Made by a program: the position numbers and the translations under genes. A stretch of DNA of 64,000 nt. Origin: Clostridia bacterium (GTDB lineage Bacteria > Bacillota > Clostridia > Christensenellales > UBA1242). Within the stretch, counting starts at the first letter, position 1; each line of letters opens with the position of its first letter. Positions 29,101 through 37,777 of the stretch are shown here, piece after piece. The notes beneath the pieces were generated by a model. That model worked only from the letters and a program-made list of their open reading frames with translations. It searched no databases and was not told the DNA's origin. The stretch lies in contig CAAGDD010000005.1 of NCBI GenBank assembly GCA_900768545.1, positions 62,001 through 126,000 of the forward strand, given 5' to 3'.

Positions 29101-32100
29101 TATTATCAAATGTCGATTGAATTTCGTCTTGGCTATAAAGACTTGTTCTGTTTAAATAAGATTCTGTCGAGATAGTTGTTCCACGCTTGTTTATCATTTT
29201 TGGAACGCTATAATAACTGCCTGAAATAGCAAGTTTTGTAAGCCAAGCATCATCTTTGCTAGACAAGCCAGAAATTTCTTCAAATTTGATAATATTTGCA
29301 CAATACAAACTGTCAAAACCTTCGTCAACTGCTTGAATTTTGCAATTTCCAAATTCGGTTCGACTGCTGTCGCCATAAGGAGTTTTAACATTTCCATTTG
29401 TGTAGCCGTCTTGGTCGATCCCGACAATTCCGCCCGCAAATTTATATCCACGAACAAAAGTTCTTGAAATCATATTGTCAAGTTCGATTTTCTTTGCAAA
29501 TGGAGATGAATTTGGATCTATCAAAGGATCACTTTGTCCAACAATTCCGCCCACAGCATCAACATTTTTTGCACCCGAAAGCGTCAAATTTTCGGTCGAG
29601 ATTTGACCCCCGACGATGAAGCCGTCAACGACATCTCCGCCGACAAAGATACTTAAAGTTGTTGTGCCAAAAGGAACATATCCAAAATCACTGCTATATG
29701 AAAGTGTGCCGACCGCGCCGCCAACATAAATATTTTTGTCTGTGCTGCCCAAAATATCAATCAAAGCATAAGCTGCATAACTTGAATAACCATATTTTGT
29801 CAAATTTGAACTATCAAACGACTTGATAATGCCGCTTGAAGCACCCGCAATTCCGCCCGCAACAACAACATTGTCTTTTGCTGTAATGCTGACAGTGTCA
29901 TTAAAATATGCCAAATTTTTGGTCGCGAGATTTGCAAAATTTCGTGTTTCAATATTGTTTGCGTCATAGAACGCATCATTTTTTAATGTGTAATGAACAT
30001 TTGAATTTAAGTCATAATAACTTTCATCATATTTTGTAAAATCTTGATAGATTTCGCCGTTGTTTACCCCGACAAGACCACCAAAATAAAGGTCTGCTGT
30101 CGAAGTTATGCTTGATTTTTCAACCTTTGTCATAACATTCGACAATTTTCCGCTGTTTACTGCTGCAAGCAAGCCGACAAACGATTGTCTATCAAATTCA
30201 GCCGAAACGCTGCCGCCGAAAGTGACATTTTCGATCGAATATTGACCGTCAAGGTCGTTGATTTTTGCAAAAAGTCCACCAAAACCAAACTCTCCGCCGC
30301 CATATTGTGCGACTTTGTAGAAATTATTTTGATTGATATGAATGTTTGTAACAAGCGCTTGAGAACTTGTGCCAACGATCGTTCCGCTAAATCCCCTAAC
30401 TTGATAAACGACATTTCCCATTTCGTTTGTTGTGGTCAAAATGCCGATTGGGACAAAATCTTTCACAGACGACATATCGATTGTTGAATTGATTTCATAA
30501 TGGCTTTTCAAAGTGATTTCGTTTGTGTTGATCGCTGCCAAATCGTCAGCAGATTCGATCAAATATGGGTTTTGTTTTGACCCGTTTCGATAACTAACTT
30601 CAATGCAAATAGGTTTTAAATCGCTTGGGATCGCACTATGTGAATCGCCCCATTCAGCAGGATAAATATAGATCGTTCCCGAAAGTGGACAAGTTTCGTC
30701 AATGATATTGTCTTTGTAAGTTTGATAGAACTTTTCGCAAGAAAGTGTAACATTAAACACGCCGTTTTCTTTTGACGAGTCGTCGATAGAATATGTCACC
30801 ATATTGCTATATTTGTTGCCGTCGGATTTAACAAATTCGATATTGATTTGTTTGCTTGTCGAATTTGTTGGATATGTATAAACGCCGATAACTTGTTTTA
30901 AGTTGTTGTTTGTGAAATTGAGTTTTTCAAGACTTGTAGCAAGTGAAATTCCTTCAACCGACTTATATTTTTGTGGAGTAATTTTTACTTCGTAACGCTT
31001 TGGCATTTTTCTTTGTCTAATGCCAGCACGAAGATAATCTGACGAGTGAAGCTCTACATAGCTTTCAATAACTCTATAAGTGAAACTTTCCGTGTCAAAT
31101 TCGGCTCTTGTGCCGATAAAATAAGTTTTGTCAAATTTGACTGAATAAGTCGATTCGACGCCATTTTCGTCTTTTGCAACATAGCCATTGATATCTTCTG
31201 GGACAAAAATCAAACCTTTTGAATTGTCAAGATAAACTTCTCTTTCAACACCATCTTTTGAAATGACTGCTCTCACCGAAACAGCAGTAGGTCTGCCCAT
31301 TTCGTCAGTGGCGAGAAAATAGATCATATCTTTTGAATAATTTTCATAAAGCAAGGTTTCATAATATGTTTCAAAGTCAAGACTTTGAAGATCAAATGTT
31401 CGACGTCCACTGATTTCGTCTGTGTCATACATATTTGGCAAAGCCTGTGAATTGAACACATATTTATAAAAGCCAAATGAGTTTGAATTGTTTACAACAG
31501 GCGTGAAAGTAATAGCACGCTCTGCGGCATATTTGTCAAGTCTTGCACCATAATAAACAACATTATCGACCGCAAAACTATCGCCGTTTAACAAATAAAA
31601 TTCATTTACAAGTGAATAAGAAACAACTGTCAATTTGTAAGTCAATTCTTTTGTTGTTGCTGTCAAATAGTCATCAATTTCACGACCTGTGATTTTGATT
31701 TCAAAATTTTGTTTTCCGTTTTTGTAAGTGGTGAATTTAAATTTCTCTCCCGATGGAGCAACGCCAACATAATTTTCAGATGCGTTGTTTTTCGAAGTAA
31801 ATTCTGGAGTTTTGCTCGAATTTGCTTCGATGTTTAAATATGCATTTGTGCCAAAAGTGATAGTATTTTTGCTAGAATCGTTTAAAATTTCAAGCAAAAT
31901 TTGGTCATCATAATCAGATTTTTTGCTTCTTGAAACAGAAAATTCTGTCACTGCGTCATTATCTTTTGATTGAATGAAGAAAGATGTTGACTCTGTTTGA
32001 AGAGTTTTCAAAACATTGAAAGTAAGTTCGATTGGCATACCATTATCAAGATAGATACGATAAATTCCAATGCCTTGATTTTTTGGATTGATAGACATAT

Positions 32101-33919
32101 TCAAATAAAATCTATCTTCTTGATGGTCATATTTGCAATATGGTGTATTTGCCACGATATCAACAACATCTGACCCGCCGATAAGTTTGTATGTGAAAAA
32201 TTGGAAAGCGTAGTCTGCAAAAATATGTTGTGAAAAGTCATAATCTTTTTCATAATCAAGATAATAATATCCGTTTTTGCCATATCTTTCCGACGCTGTA
32301 ACTGATGTTGCACCTTCAGTGATGCTATATGATATTGTTTTTCCAAGATCCTGTGCTATATCGCTGACAACATTGATATAAATATTTTTCGAAGATGCAC
32401 TACTTGTGCCATATTTTCCACGAATATAGAAAGATTGTTTCAAATCTTCTGGTGTGAAAAGATTTTCAGCTGTTGGAGCTTGTCCCTGTGCAACAAAATT
32501 GACGCTAATGCCGTTGTGCATAATATCAACATTTGATGCATCGTCTGCCACAAAATAAATACCTTGAAAGTTTGGAGATGTGCCAAAGTTTGAAATGACA
32601 TCAATAGCAAGTTCGTTCCAGCCATAATCTGGATATTTGTAAAAATTGTAAAGAGTCAAAGATTTTGGTTCTTCAAGTCCATTTACCAAAATGTTTGTTG
32701 GAGCAATTTTTGTTTCAAAAACATAATTCAAACTCAAATTTACATCTTCGTCAGAGATATCTTTTGCAATTTCGTAAAACATTTTGAGTGTCAAAGTTGT
32801 TTCGCTTTGAATTTGAGAATTTTGTGTAACTCTAAAATATGTAACAAAATTTGTAGTTTGTGGCGCTTCTGGATCTTCTACATAATCGAAATAATCGATC
32901 ACAACATTTTGATTGCTTTGATATTTTTCAAATTTCAAAACATCTTGATTTTGTCCAAGATTTTCAATTTCAACTCTCAAAATGTATTGAGTTTTTTCTT
33001 TTTTGCTGTCGTTTGGAACAATGTCAACACTTGAATCAATTTCTTCAAAGTTTTTGACATAACCGCTTGTCATATCGACATAGCCACCCGTGATTTTCGC
33101 CTTAATTTTTGGCAAAACAACGACATCGCTTACATCATATATAATAGATTCACTTGGAGTGTTATAATCAAACGAATATTTATATATAGAAAGCATTTTA
33201 AAACTGCCAGTTTTTGAAATTCGCTTTGTTTCTTGACCTTGATAAGAAAGTTTGATTGTTCCGTCAAAGTCGATTTCTGCTCTGTCAAAAATTGATAGTT
33301 TCTTTTGTGTGATTGTGCCGATTCCATTTTTGAAATAAGCGATATATTCTTCTGTCAAAGAAAGTTCAACTTCGTTTAATTTTGAAGCATCAAAATCAAC
33401 GACTGGATTTGTGTTGTCAAAATAAAATGTCGTGATTTCTTTTTGAGTGGTGTTGTTGTCAAATTCAAAATATCCGCCGTCCGGCTCAAAAGGCGCGCTT
33501 TCTGAAAGATACATAAGCTTTCCAGTTGCGACCATTGTTGACGAAACTTGTCTTACACTCAAACTAATTTGGCAAGATTTTTTTGCTTCATAAGTTGTGA
33601 CTGTGACATTTGCTGTTCCGCCCGCCTTGGCGACGATTGTAAATTTGATTTCATCATTATTGTAATTTATATTTTCGATTTTTGCAATTGAAGGTTTTGA
33701 ACATTGAATATCCGAAAGTGTACTAAATCCTTTTTGGAAGCCTTCAACTTTCACAGTAACATCGACAGAGTCACCAACATCTAATTCAATCACTTCTGTG
33801 TCAGCTTTAAGATTGATTCTTGAATAATCTATTCCGCAGCCGGCAAAAAACAAGCCAGCAAACAAGCTTGCAAGTGCGAGCACAAAGGCTATTGTGATGT
33901 TTTTAAAGACTTTTGTCAT
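23156..33919 (-). CDS. Giant repeat-rich surface lipoprotein (3,587 residues)
   Basis: The signal peptide MTKVFKNITIAFVLALASLF with lipobox FAGC lipidates Cys28. An Ig-like BIG2-type domain follows (VIELDVGDSVDVTVKVEGF). The protein then alternates beta-rich regions with three modules of GLUG-like, probably beta-helical repeats, starting about residues 1110 (NPYLIESADDLAAINT), 2475 (SPLRIETYEDLMAMED) and 2925 (NPITIASAENFENYIT). Each begins with a ladder entry motif and continues with GGIVG/GGLVG-type repeats (FGGLVGVNNGEIYQD, VGGIAGRLENGTIINVDI). There is no sortase signal or C-terminal membrane helix; lipid is the only anchor. AAGG before the ATG at 33917-33919 decides the start over an ATG overlapping the preceding gene. 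It follows the VirB4-like gene by 25 bp. Adhesion or envelope-structure roles are guesses. Confidence 0.9.
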   Translation of the reverse strand: MTKVFKNITIAFVLALASLFAGLFFAGCGIDYSRINLKADTEVIELDVGDSVDVTVKVEGFQKGFSTLSDIQCSKPSIAKIENINYNNDEIKFTIVAKAGGTANVTVTTYEAKKSCQISLSVRQVSSTMVATGKLMYLSESAPFEPDGGYFEFDNNTTQKEITTFYFDNTNPVVDFDASKLNEVELSLTEEYIAYFKNGIGTITQKKLSIFDRAEIDFDGTIKLSYQGQETKRISKTGSFKMLSIYKYSFDYNTPSESIIYDVSDVVVLPKIKAKITGGYVDMTSGYVKNFEEIDSSVDIVPNDSKKEKTQYILRVEIENLGQNQDVLKFEKYQSNQNVVIDYFDYVEDPEAPQTTNFVTYFRVTQNSQIQSETTLTLKMFYEIAKDISDEDVNLSLNYVFETKIAPTNILVNGLEEPKSLTLYNFYKYPDYGWNELAIDVISNFGTSPNFQGIYFVADDASNVDIMHNGISVNFVAQGQAPTAENLFTPEDLKQSFYIRGKYGTSSASSKNIYINVVSDIAQDLGKTISYSITEGATSVTASERYGKNGYYYLDYEKDYDFSQHIFADYAFQFFTYKLIGGSDVVDIVANTPYCKYDHQEDRFYLNMSINPKNQGIGIYRIYLDNGMPIELTFNVLKTLQTESTSFFIQSKDNDAVTEFSVSRSKKSDYDDQILLEILNDSSKNTITFGTNAYLNIEANSSKTPEFTSKNNASENYVGVAPSGEKFKFTTYKNGKQNFEIKITGREIDDYLTATTKELTYKLTVVSYSLVNEFYLLNGDSFAVDNVVYYGARLDKYAAERAITFTPVVNNSNSFGFYKYVFNSQALPNMYDTDEISGRRTFDLQSLDFETYYETLLYENYSKDMIYFLATDEMGRPTAVSVRAVISKDGVEREVYLDNSKGLIFVPEDINGYVAKDENGVESTYSVKFDKTYFIGTRAEFDTESFTYRVIESYVELHSSDYLRAGIRQRKMPKRYEVKITPQKYKSVEGISLATSLEKLNFTNNNLKQVIGVYTYPTNSTSKQINIEFVKSDGNKYSNMVTYSIDDSSKENGVFNVTLSCEKFYQTYKDNIIDETCPLSGTIYIYPAEWGDSHSAIPSDLKPICIEVSYRNGSKQNPYLIESADDLAAINTNEITLKSHYEINSTIDMSSVKDFVPIGILTTTNEMGNVVYQVRGFSGTIVGTSSQALVTNIHINQNNFYKVAQYGGGEFGFGGLFAKINDLDGQYSIENVTFGGSVSAEFDRQSFVGLLAAVNSGKLSNVMTKVEKSSITSTADLYFGGLVGVNNGEIYQDFTKYDESYYDLNSNVHYTLKNDAFYDANNIETRNFANLATKNLAYFNDTVSITAKDNVVVAGGIAGASSGIIKSFDSSNLTKYGYSSYAAYALIDILGSTDKNIYVGGAVGTLSYSSDFGYVPFGTTTLSIFVGGDVVDGFIVGGQISTENLTLSGAKNVDAVGGIVGQSDPLIDPNSSPFAKKIELDNMISRTFVRGYKFAGGIVGIDQDGYTNGNVKTPYGDSSRTEFGNCKIQAVDEGFDSLYCANIIKFEEISGLSSKDDAWLTKLAISGSYYSVPKMINKRGTTISTESYLNRTSLYSQDEIQSTFDNKPVLNTKNIPADQKIGDYVVFDKESSKVLSAFDFEKKSVKIKFDDTYTKFLMSSDEGALRVYFAYMFNVENLVNQNQNVGDSDLIFDTNSALNKLNPNSENYPFKMISKDIMIVASSSNKSNIDVDGNIALKDTGLAEIKLTSVLNKSQYEIIYIYIVNYFNKDVQTSLFYTSASENGINVTNGSEVSIFGNSSSSINLVPNYHYESDQMTISDSGILRYQNVDYYLAKNSQLTTNVELDPDEDYFSAVQVNKQTVVFYKKSYAEGGDTDKFYLTPVLMVNVKVGDQTFVYYYKLENVKISISTVYQETATAIMPHSNYLAIQSNGYFSDEVEVRSQNTKENLFYEIFDKNGNKVQARMPESINEADLSTDAKRKAYYASTINDLFDFDITKGKRDTDGNIIGGQENVFAYKFMLNRSSTRFLQRKNDDIYGLYSVHFYANQLKDGVTASVNILLEEAELNYIDIANYSNFEDMSSQDKVIVPSQRGMLEITLDPIDALVDTITISNNLKNYQSGANLATFVFAYESVENGVVSYKLDTNFAGNENGSLSFKYQDMIDRLEELGVMWTGKIYISYYMVSNNVENEKQIAFDVTASYADNKTPITTTIALSTKLNSYARLLFDKKQNINGYYYLAKGLSYDLTLDYYGFAEDQITITSSNDDVVNIKKNADGKYVLSVGTNISYNNDIGYLVTVDTYASKVIDDVTITSRNTITIYVMEYVLNYVYDGTNKDIVKGMDNGVISVAIGNPYDLEFAIRDFLEYDKTNSSVNVEVETFVKDITEKMKWKVYYNGTSTTLQKGYSFATPFYKIDGFTFTALKLCKAESDIYHFSAEGSYKMHNGVYSYDEASINSNKIYTEFGFDIHDQSTEDSPLRIETYEDLMAMEDDEWYILLEDITLPSSFKPISTKIAGFDGNSHKLIFSGIYDFANTASIGIFESIDADVVVKNLIIYLARDTVFKTSATSFNVGLLTPENNGIVTNCLVDAAAGTSSTNKTTLSVESSQSAVGSYVSALVGDNGGFITNSRTKIAITSNANVSGFVGTNSGHIASSAFVGGALTNVTNTPTEFTAGFVIENSGEIYTSYVSGTASANHVFYGEDDANEISDSIVSNNSLAGFAFTNSGTIKDSYSNILLKQSGAWASGFVFENAAGTIERCFSLSVLTSYQTSNYGFARSNSTGSGYIKDCFYLSDNNYNNATDETNKKYVNVSVGDINNNDNTSIEKLKKSDFKNLDKFKNFAVKTGINIDSVWFFNSDPNKKFNNQTLNTNRIELVAPNIIATSRRQFDHIEQVVDSETGATYTKYYYIYTPGYPALGTKFNPITIASAENFENYITGENNASNFNYSYFRLISDIDYSDYYKNSVTYKTKFRGYFEGNFMKISGTSLISNESLISAGMFAEVAKNENNVDSIGAVMNFTFTPEVVNFSNAVSVGGIAGRLENGTIINVDINLNNINTNMVVGQNITGGIVGVALGDSKLQNVNSQFGAKARYQRIADIYAEDFDEKELTYNKYSYAGSVVGVLSGNSTLSNSETTAQIAVLGGRAGLVIGFVDSNAKASDLYVLNNIRNVVNAYRFGGLVAGESKGTMQDIQVVSQSGENFKNFAKIPFVPQAVGGVVGRVTGGTLKNISTNQSIETSSLNMTVGVSALGGVVGVISGQATLEDISVTNTNLIGFGSVGGVVGEVTASAVLNNITTKTTLAVKGMKIAKTSLGGVVGRVKDAGKVSVGVSNWDELTNNYKNARAEAIGKKVIEGENESYTGLLGIYKAAGNDQGKNSPAAEVLNVLNEGRYLSDWIDLVSNDNDKSLVCQFVKENTGCQDLIAAEKALFKNKIETTVSTDISIYSGALNVNIGGVFGEMSSMYQNEAYGVSSILNTTGAICSVRNMSSTTGNSDSYALSVEKTTQMVSNTFTIGGQSVTNGDGSYSLVKAATKIVDDSSNSGHVVSNEVSASHCRFFCDMAFESQNSTDGENMFIVSNFGTAYIL

Positions 33920-33944
33920 AGTTACCTTCTTTTTCAAATAGTTT

Positions 33945-36638
33945 TTACTTACCTTCAAAGAGTTGTTTTACATAAGGTTGTGCAATAATTTGCACAGTTG
34001 TTCTTGCTGTTGGGCTTGTGATCAAGAATGCTTGACCAACGCCGGCAGTAACGATTGAGTTTTGTTCTTCTTCATTTATTCCGCCCGACTTTTCATAAAG
34101 TTGAACCAAGTCGTTGATATCACTTGGAGCAAGCGAGAAAATAAGTGAATATTGACACGCGTTAATAACCGCAGTCGATTGACGTCTAATTTCTTCAGTT
34201 CCAACGAAGTCCGAAATATTTTGAGTGATGACAATTTGCATTCCACCATATTTTCTGATACGCTTTGCCATTTGCGCCATAAAGTCAAGCGCGATAGGAT
34301 ATTTTGGATTGATGAAGATGTGGGCTTCATCAACCGCAACAATAACTTTTCTGTTTTTTCTATATTTTTTGTTGAAGTCTTTGTTGTTGATGATTTCGTT
34401 GTTAAGATATCTAAATACCAAAAGCATTTGAGCATTTGTAATTGTTGGGTTGTTTCCTGCTACCAAAGATTGGAAGTTGAAAGTAACAAAATTTTCGTTT
34501 GTTTCAATAGATGTTGGGCCGTTCCAAAGTGCGCTGTTACGTCCGCCAGTGGCAAACTTTTTAATATAAGTTTCAACAGTCATCAAGTTTCGAAGTGAGA
34601 ATTCGTCTTTTGCAGTTTTGATTCTTCTCAAAATCAAATCATACAAATTGTCAAATGTTGGATAATCTGTTGGCTTCAATTTTGCCAAGTTTGTTCGGTC
34701 ATCAATTCCGCGTTCTTTATAAACATCGATAATAAGCGAGTTTAAAACTTCAAACGCATCAGCGTTGATGCCTTCCAAAATAACTCTAAAGAATTGTTCC
34801 AAGAATTGCAAGTGTTGCAAGAACGAGTCATCGACCTTTTCAGCAACCTTTTTCTTTTCGATAGGTCTGCCATATTCGTCAAACTCTTCTTCTTCGTTCT
34901 CTTCTTCTTCGGCCGCTTCCAAAGATGAAATAACGTGGAAAGGATTGATAATTCCGTGCATAGACGAACCAACATCGATAAACTTTCCGCCCAAGTTTTC
35001 GGTCAAGTCTTTATATTCGTTTTCTGGGTCAAGAATGAAAATTTTACAGTTGTCAGCAGCAAGGTTTGTCAAAAGAGTCTTTGTCGCATAACTCTTTCCC
35101 GAACCAGACTTTCCAATAACCATCATATTTGAGTTTACTCTGTCTCTATCTCTCTTAAAGAAATCTACAAAAACTGGATATTCGTTGTCGCCGATATAAA
35201 ATCCGTTTTCATCTTGCAAAGAGTTTGAAATAAATGGGAATGTCGCAGCAAGTGTCGAAGTAGGAATTCCACGAAGCGAACCTTTGATCGAATCTCTCTT
35301 ACTAACATTTGAAGAAATAAATCCATCAATTTGTCGTGAGAAAAGTTCGCTATATTTAAAGCCTTGTTGTTTAAGCATCGCACGCACATCTTTCTTCGCA
35401 GCGTCTTCCGCAACAACATAAGTGTTGACGTTGAAAAGTTGTTGGTTGTTGTTTTTCAAGCTGACCAAAAGTTCTCTCAAAGTTTCAACGTGAGTTTGAA
35501 GTTCGATTTGAGTTGAGCTTCTTCCAGTTTTATAAAGTTTTGATTCCATTTCCATAATCGCACGGTCGATTTGCTTTTCAGAATCCGCTTTTGGAATTGG
35601 ATTAAATTTCATAACGACTCTTGTTCGGTCAAGAAGGAATGTCGAAGCGCCCCAGCCGTTTCCAACTTGCAAAGGATAGTCAACAACATTGAAGCAACGA
35701 TAACATTGATCATCAATAAAATATCTTGCGATGTTGAATTTGATTTTGTTTGGAGTCGCCCAATTCATATATTCGTTGATAGGAATAATTTCAAGGTCAC
35801 GTTCGTCAAAGTCTTTTCCAAAGTTTGCCTTCAAGAAAACAACCAAATCTGTTCCTTCGATTTTTTTCGCGTTCATTGGAGTAAGTGAAGCACGCATCGC
35901 TTGAATCATACCGGTCGTGGTCGAGTCAAGAACTTCTCTATCTTTGTCATAAACCACCAAATAAAAGTGATCCTTAAAAATCTTTGCTTGGCGGTTCATA
36001 AATTCATAAAGCGAAACTCTTTCTTCAAAAATTGGTGCTCTGGCATCAATTTCTTCTTGAGAGATTTGTCCGTCATATTGCATATCATAAAGCACTTCAT
36101 ATTTATGGTTTTCGTTGTGAACATATTTATCCAAAATCATTGGCTTTGAAAGTTTAACAATCGAGCAAGTTTGGTCAGCGTTAAGACGACGGATTGCATT
36201 TGCAAAACTTTCGATAACATTGTCTTGATAATATTCAGTGAGCAATGTGAAAAACATTGGACTGATTTCAATAACCTGACCATAATAAGGTCCAAAATTT
36301 ATAAACTTGTCTTGATAGATATTTTCAAAAGCGATGATTTCTTTCATATCATTTTTCTTGCTGTTTTCGTCACCTTTTTGAAACTTTTTCTTTTGAGCGG
36401 CATAACGCAGCAAAAAGATCAATGTCGAATAAAATCTTGTGTCATCGGCAAATTTAAAAAACATTGAAACCGCTATGATAAGCCATGCGACAGCAAACCA
36501 AATGTGAAATGGAAAGTTTGCCAAAAACAAGATAATAGCGATCGCGCCAAAAATAAGCCCCAAAACAAGATCAAGGCCTGTGATGCCCTTGATAAATTCT
36601 GATTTAACTTTTGTTTTTCTAGGAATAATTCTGATCAT
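33945..36638 (-). CDS. VirB4/TraC-like type IV secretion ATPase, orphan
   Basis: 897 residues. Two N-terminal membrane helices (about 20-65) resemble a PrgI-type segment fused to the ATPase. The VirB4 N-domain follows (IIAFENIYQDKFINFGPYYGQVIEISP). The motor has Walker A MVIGKSGSGKSYATKTLLTN near residue 510, DPENEY, Walker B KVIVAVDEAHIFI near 769 and QIVITQNISDF. An acidic insertion EEEENEEEEFDEYGRP sits around 575-590. VirB4 proteins power protein or DNA transfer through type IV channels, but no VirB6, VirD4, relaxase or peptidoglycan hydrolase gene is visible nearby. GAGGGA precedes the ATG. The giant lipoprotein starts 25 bp after its stop, so the two are very probably cotranscribed and may function together. 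Confidence 0.9.
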   Translation of the reverse strand: MIRIIPRKTKVKSEFIKGITGLDLVLGLIFGAIAIILFLANFPFHIWFAVAWLIIAVSMFFKFADDTRFYSTLIFLLRYAAQKKKFQKGDENSKKNDMKEIIAFENIYQDKFINFGPYYGQVIEISPMFFTLLTEYYQDNVIESFANAIRRLNADQTCSIVKLSKPMILDKYVHNENHKYEVLYDMQYDGQISQEEIDARAPIFEERVSLYEFMNRQAKIFKDHFYLVVYDKDREVLDSTTTGMIQAMRASLTPMNAKKIEGTDLVVFLKANFGKDFDERDLEIIPINEYMNWATPNKIKFNIARYFIDDQCYRCFNVVDYPLQVGNGWGASTFLLDRTRVVMKFNPIPKADSEKQIDRAIMEMESKLYKTGRSSTQIELQTHVETLRELLVSLKNNNQQLFNVNTYVVAEDAAKKDVRAMLKQQGFKYSELFSRQIDGFISSNVSKRDSIKGSLRGIPTSTLAATFPFISNSLQDENGFYIGDNEYPVFVDFFKRDRDRVNSNMMVIGKSGSGKSYATKTLLTNLAADNCKIFILDPENEYKDLTENLGGKFIDVGSSMHGIINPFHVISSLEAAEEEENEEEEFDEYGRPIEKKKVAEKVDDSFLQHLQFLEQFFRVILEGINADAFEVLNSLIIDVYKERGIDDRTNLAKLKPTDYPTFDNLYDLILRRIKTAKDEFSLRNLMTVETYIKKFATGGRNSALWNGPTSIETNENFVTFNFQSLVAGNNPTITNAQMLLVFRYLNNEIINNKDFNKKYRKNRKVIVAVDEAHIFINPKYPIALDFMAQMAKRIRKYGGMQIVITQNISDFVGTEEIRRQSTAVINACQYSLIFSLAPSDINDLVQLYEKSGGINEEEQNSIVTAGVGQAFLITSPTARTTVQIIAQPYVKQLFEGK

Positions 36639-36915
36639 AGTTTCCCTCTTGAAATTATAATACTACAAAAGGTGTCAAAAATACAAATAAATAATCAAAA
36701 AAATCTAATAATATTTATAAATAAATATTTTCGCGAATTTAATAAAATAAAAAGCAAAATGCCGCTCCTGCCCATAATATCGCAAGATAAAATATTAAAA
36801 AAAATAAAAAATGTGATTTTTTGTTTAATTTTTCACATTTTTTAATAAATTTTTAATATTATTTCAATTTTTTGCGTTATTTTTGATATTTTTTTGATTT
36901 TTTATTTTTTTATCA
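36639..36915. other. AT-rich spacer with a hairpin downstream of the PRC-barrel gene
   Basis: 277 bp. AAAATGTGA and TCACATTTT (about 36806-36845) form a 9 bp stem with T/A tracts on both sides, a likely weak terminator for the PRC-barrel gene. The motif TTTTTTGCGTTATTTTTGAT at 36868-36887 recurs elsewhere in the window. The promoter of the VirB4-like gene must be here, but I cannot choose one. Confidence 0.45.
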
Positions 36916-37572
36916 TCAATTTTTTGTTGCAAAATAAAGTTGATTTAAGCGGTTGTGAAGTTTGGCTTTTTCAACTGTTGCCTTTGTCACTTTTTCACCT
37001 TTTGCAATCACTCTTTCATTGTTGTAGCCAAAAACATCTTCGCTCGCCACCTTGCCCAAAAAGTGCTCTGCCGACAAAACAAGTTTTTCTGGCACTTTCA
37101 CTTCTTCACTTTTTTGAATCGAAACAACCGCATCTACATCTGTTTTGAAAATGTTTATTTTTGAAAATTTTGATTGTTTTTTCTTGCCGACAAACACAAA
37201 ATCTTTTCCAACTTTTCCTATCTTTGACGAAGGAATTTCGCACAGGTCTGTCCACACACGATGACATCTGTTTTTCTTGATATCAAAACCTTTTATCACT
37301 CCCAAATTTTTGCCGTCACTAGTCAGCATAGTTTTGCCAATAAGCGAAGTTTCTCTATCGGTCAAAAATTGAAGCGACAAAACACTTTCGACAAGCAAAA
37401 AATTGCATGCCACTTTTGCGTCTGCTTTTTTCAAAAAGTATTCGTTTTCACTCTCTTCTTCAACAACAATATATCCACTGACATTAAAAGCGTCATCAAA
37501 AAAATAATCCAAAACATATCCCAAGTTTTGACCATTTTCTTTTGAAACAACAATTTTAGAAATATCTTTCAC
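36916..37572 (-). CDS. PRC-barrel domain protein
   Basis: 218 residues with two tandem PRC-barrel-like units: residues 1-75 (VVSKENGQNLGYVLDYFFDD, NVSGYIVVEEE) and about 77-130 (GKTMLTSDGKNLGVIKGFDI). The C-terminal stretch VIAKGEKVTKATVEKAKLHN resembles the short element at the end of several PRC-barrel and envelope-associated proteins. PRC barrels occur in RimM and in small sporulation proteins such as YlmC; here the arrangement does not match either, so the role is unknown, probably cytosolic protein or RNA binding. The start is a GTG with AAGGAG seven bases upstream. The next gene downstream is the VirB4-like ATPase, 277 bp away. Confidence 0.7.
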   Translation of the reverse strand: MKDISKIVVSKENGQNLGYVLDYFFDDAFNVSGYIVVEEESENEYFLKKADAKVACNFLLVESVLSLQFLTDRETSLIGKTMLTSDGKNLGVIKGFDIKKNRCHRVWTDLCEIPSSKIGKVGKDFVFVGKKKQSKFSKINIFKTDVDAVVSIQKSEEVKVPEKLVLSAEHFLGKVASEDVFGYNNERVIAKGEKVTKATVEKAKLHNRLNQLYFATKN

Positions 37573-37624
37573 CTTATACTCCTTAACCTTTATTTATGTT
37601 TTTGAAGCAAAAATTAGAAAAAAC

Positions 37625-37680
37625 AGCGCAAAAAAGCGATTTTTTTACAAATTTTTACATTTTTTGCGCTATTTTTTGAT
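37625..37680. terminator. Strong hairpin between divergent PRC-barrel and DUF1858 genes
   Basis: AGCGCAAAAAA (37625-37635) and TTTTTTGCGCT (37660-37670) form a perfect 11 bp stem, with T tracts following on both strands. As the flanking genes diverge, it is not at a gene end; it may be an attenuator for the PRC-barrel gene or an isolating terminator. Confidence 0.5.
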
Positions 37681-37728
37681 TTTTTATAAAGATTTTTCAA
37701 ACAAAACAAATTTTGCTTTTTCAAAATA

Positions 37729-37757
37729 TTGACTATTTTTTTTGGAAGTGATATCAT
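37729..37757 (+). promoter_or_regulatory. Promoter of the DUF1858 gene
   Basis: -35 TTGACT (37729-37734), 17 bp spacer, -10 TATCAT (37752-37757), followed by the ribosome site TAGGAG and the ATG at 37778. Confidence 0.65.
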
Positions 37758-37777
37758 ATCAAAGTAGGAGAAAAGAT

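Noticed and set aside
33945..36638. Integrative conjugative element around the VirB4-like gene
   Set aside because: No relaxase, VirD4 coupling protein, VirB6, integrase or att repeat is seen nearby, and the neighbours are ordinary chromosomal genes.
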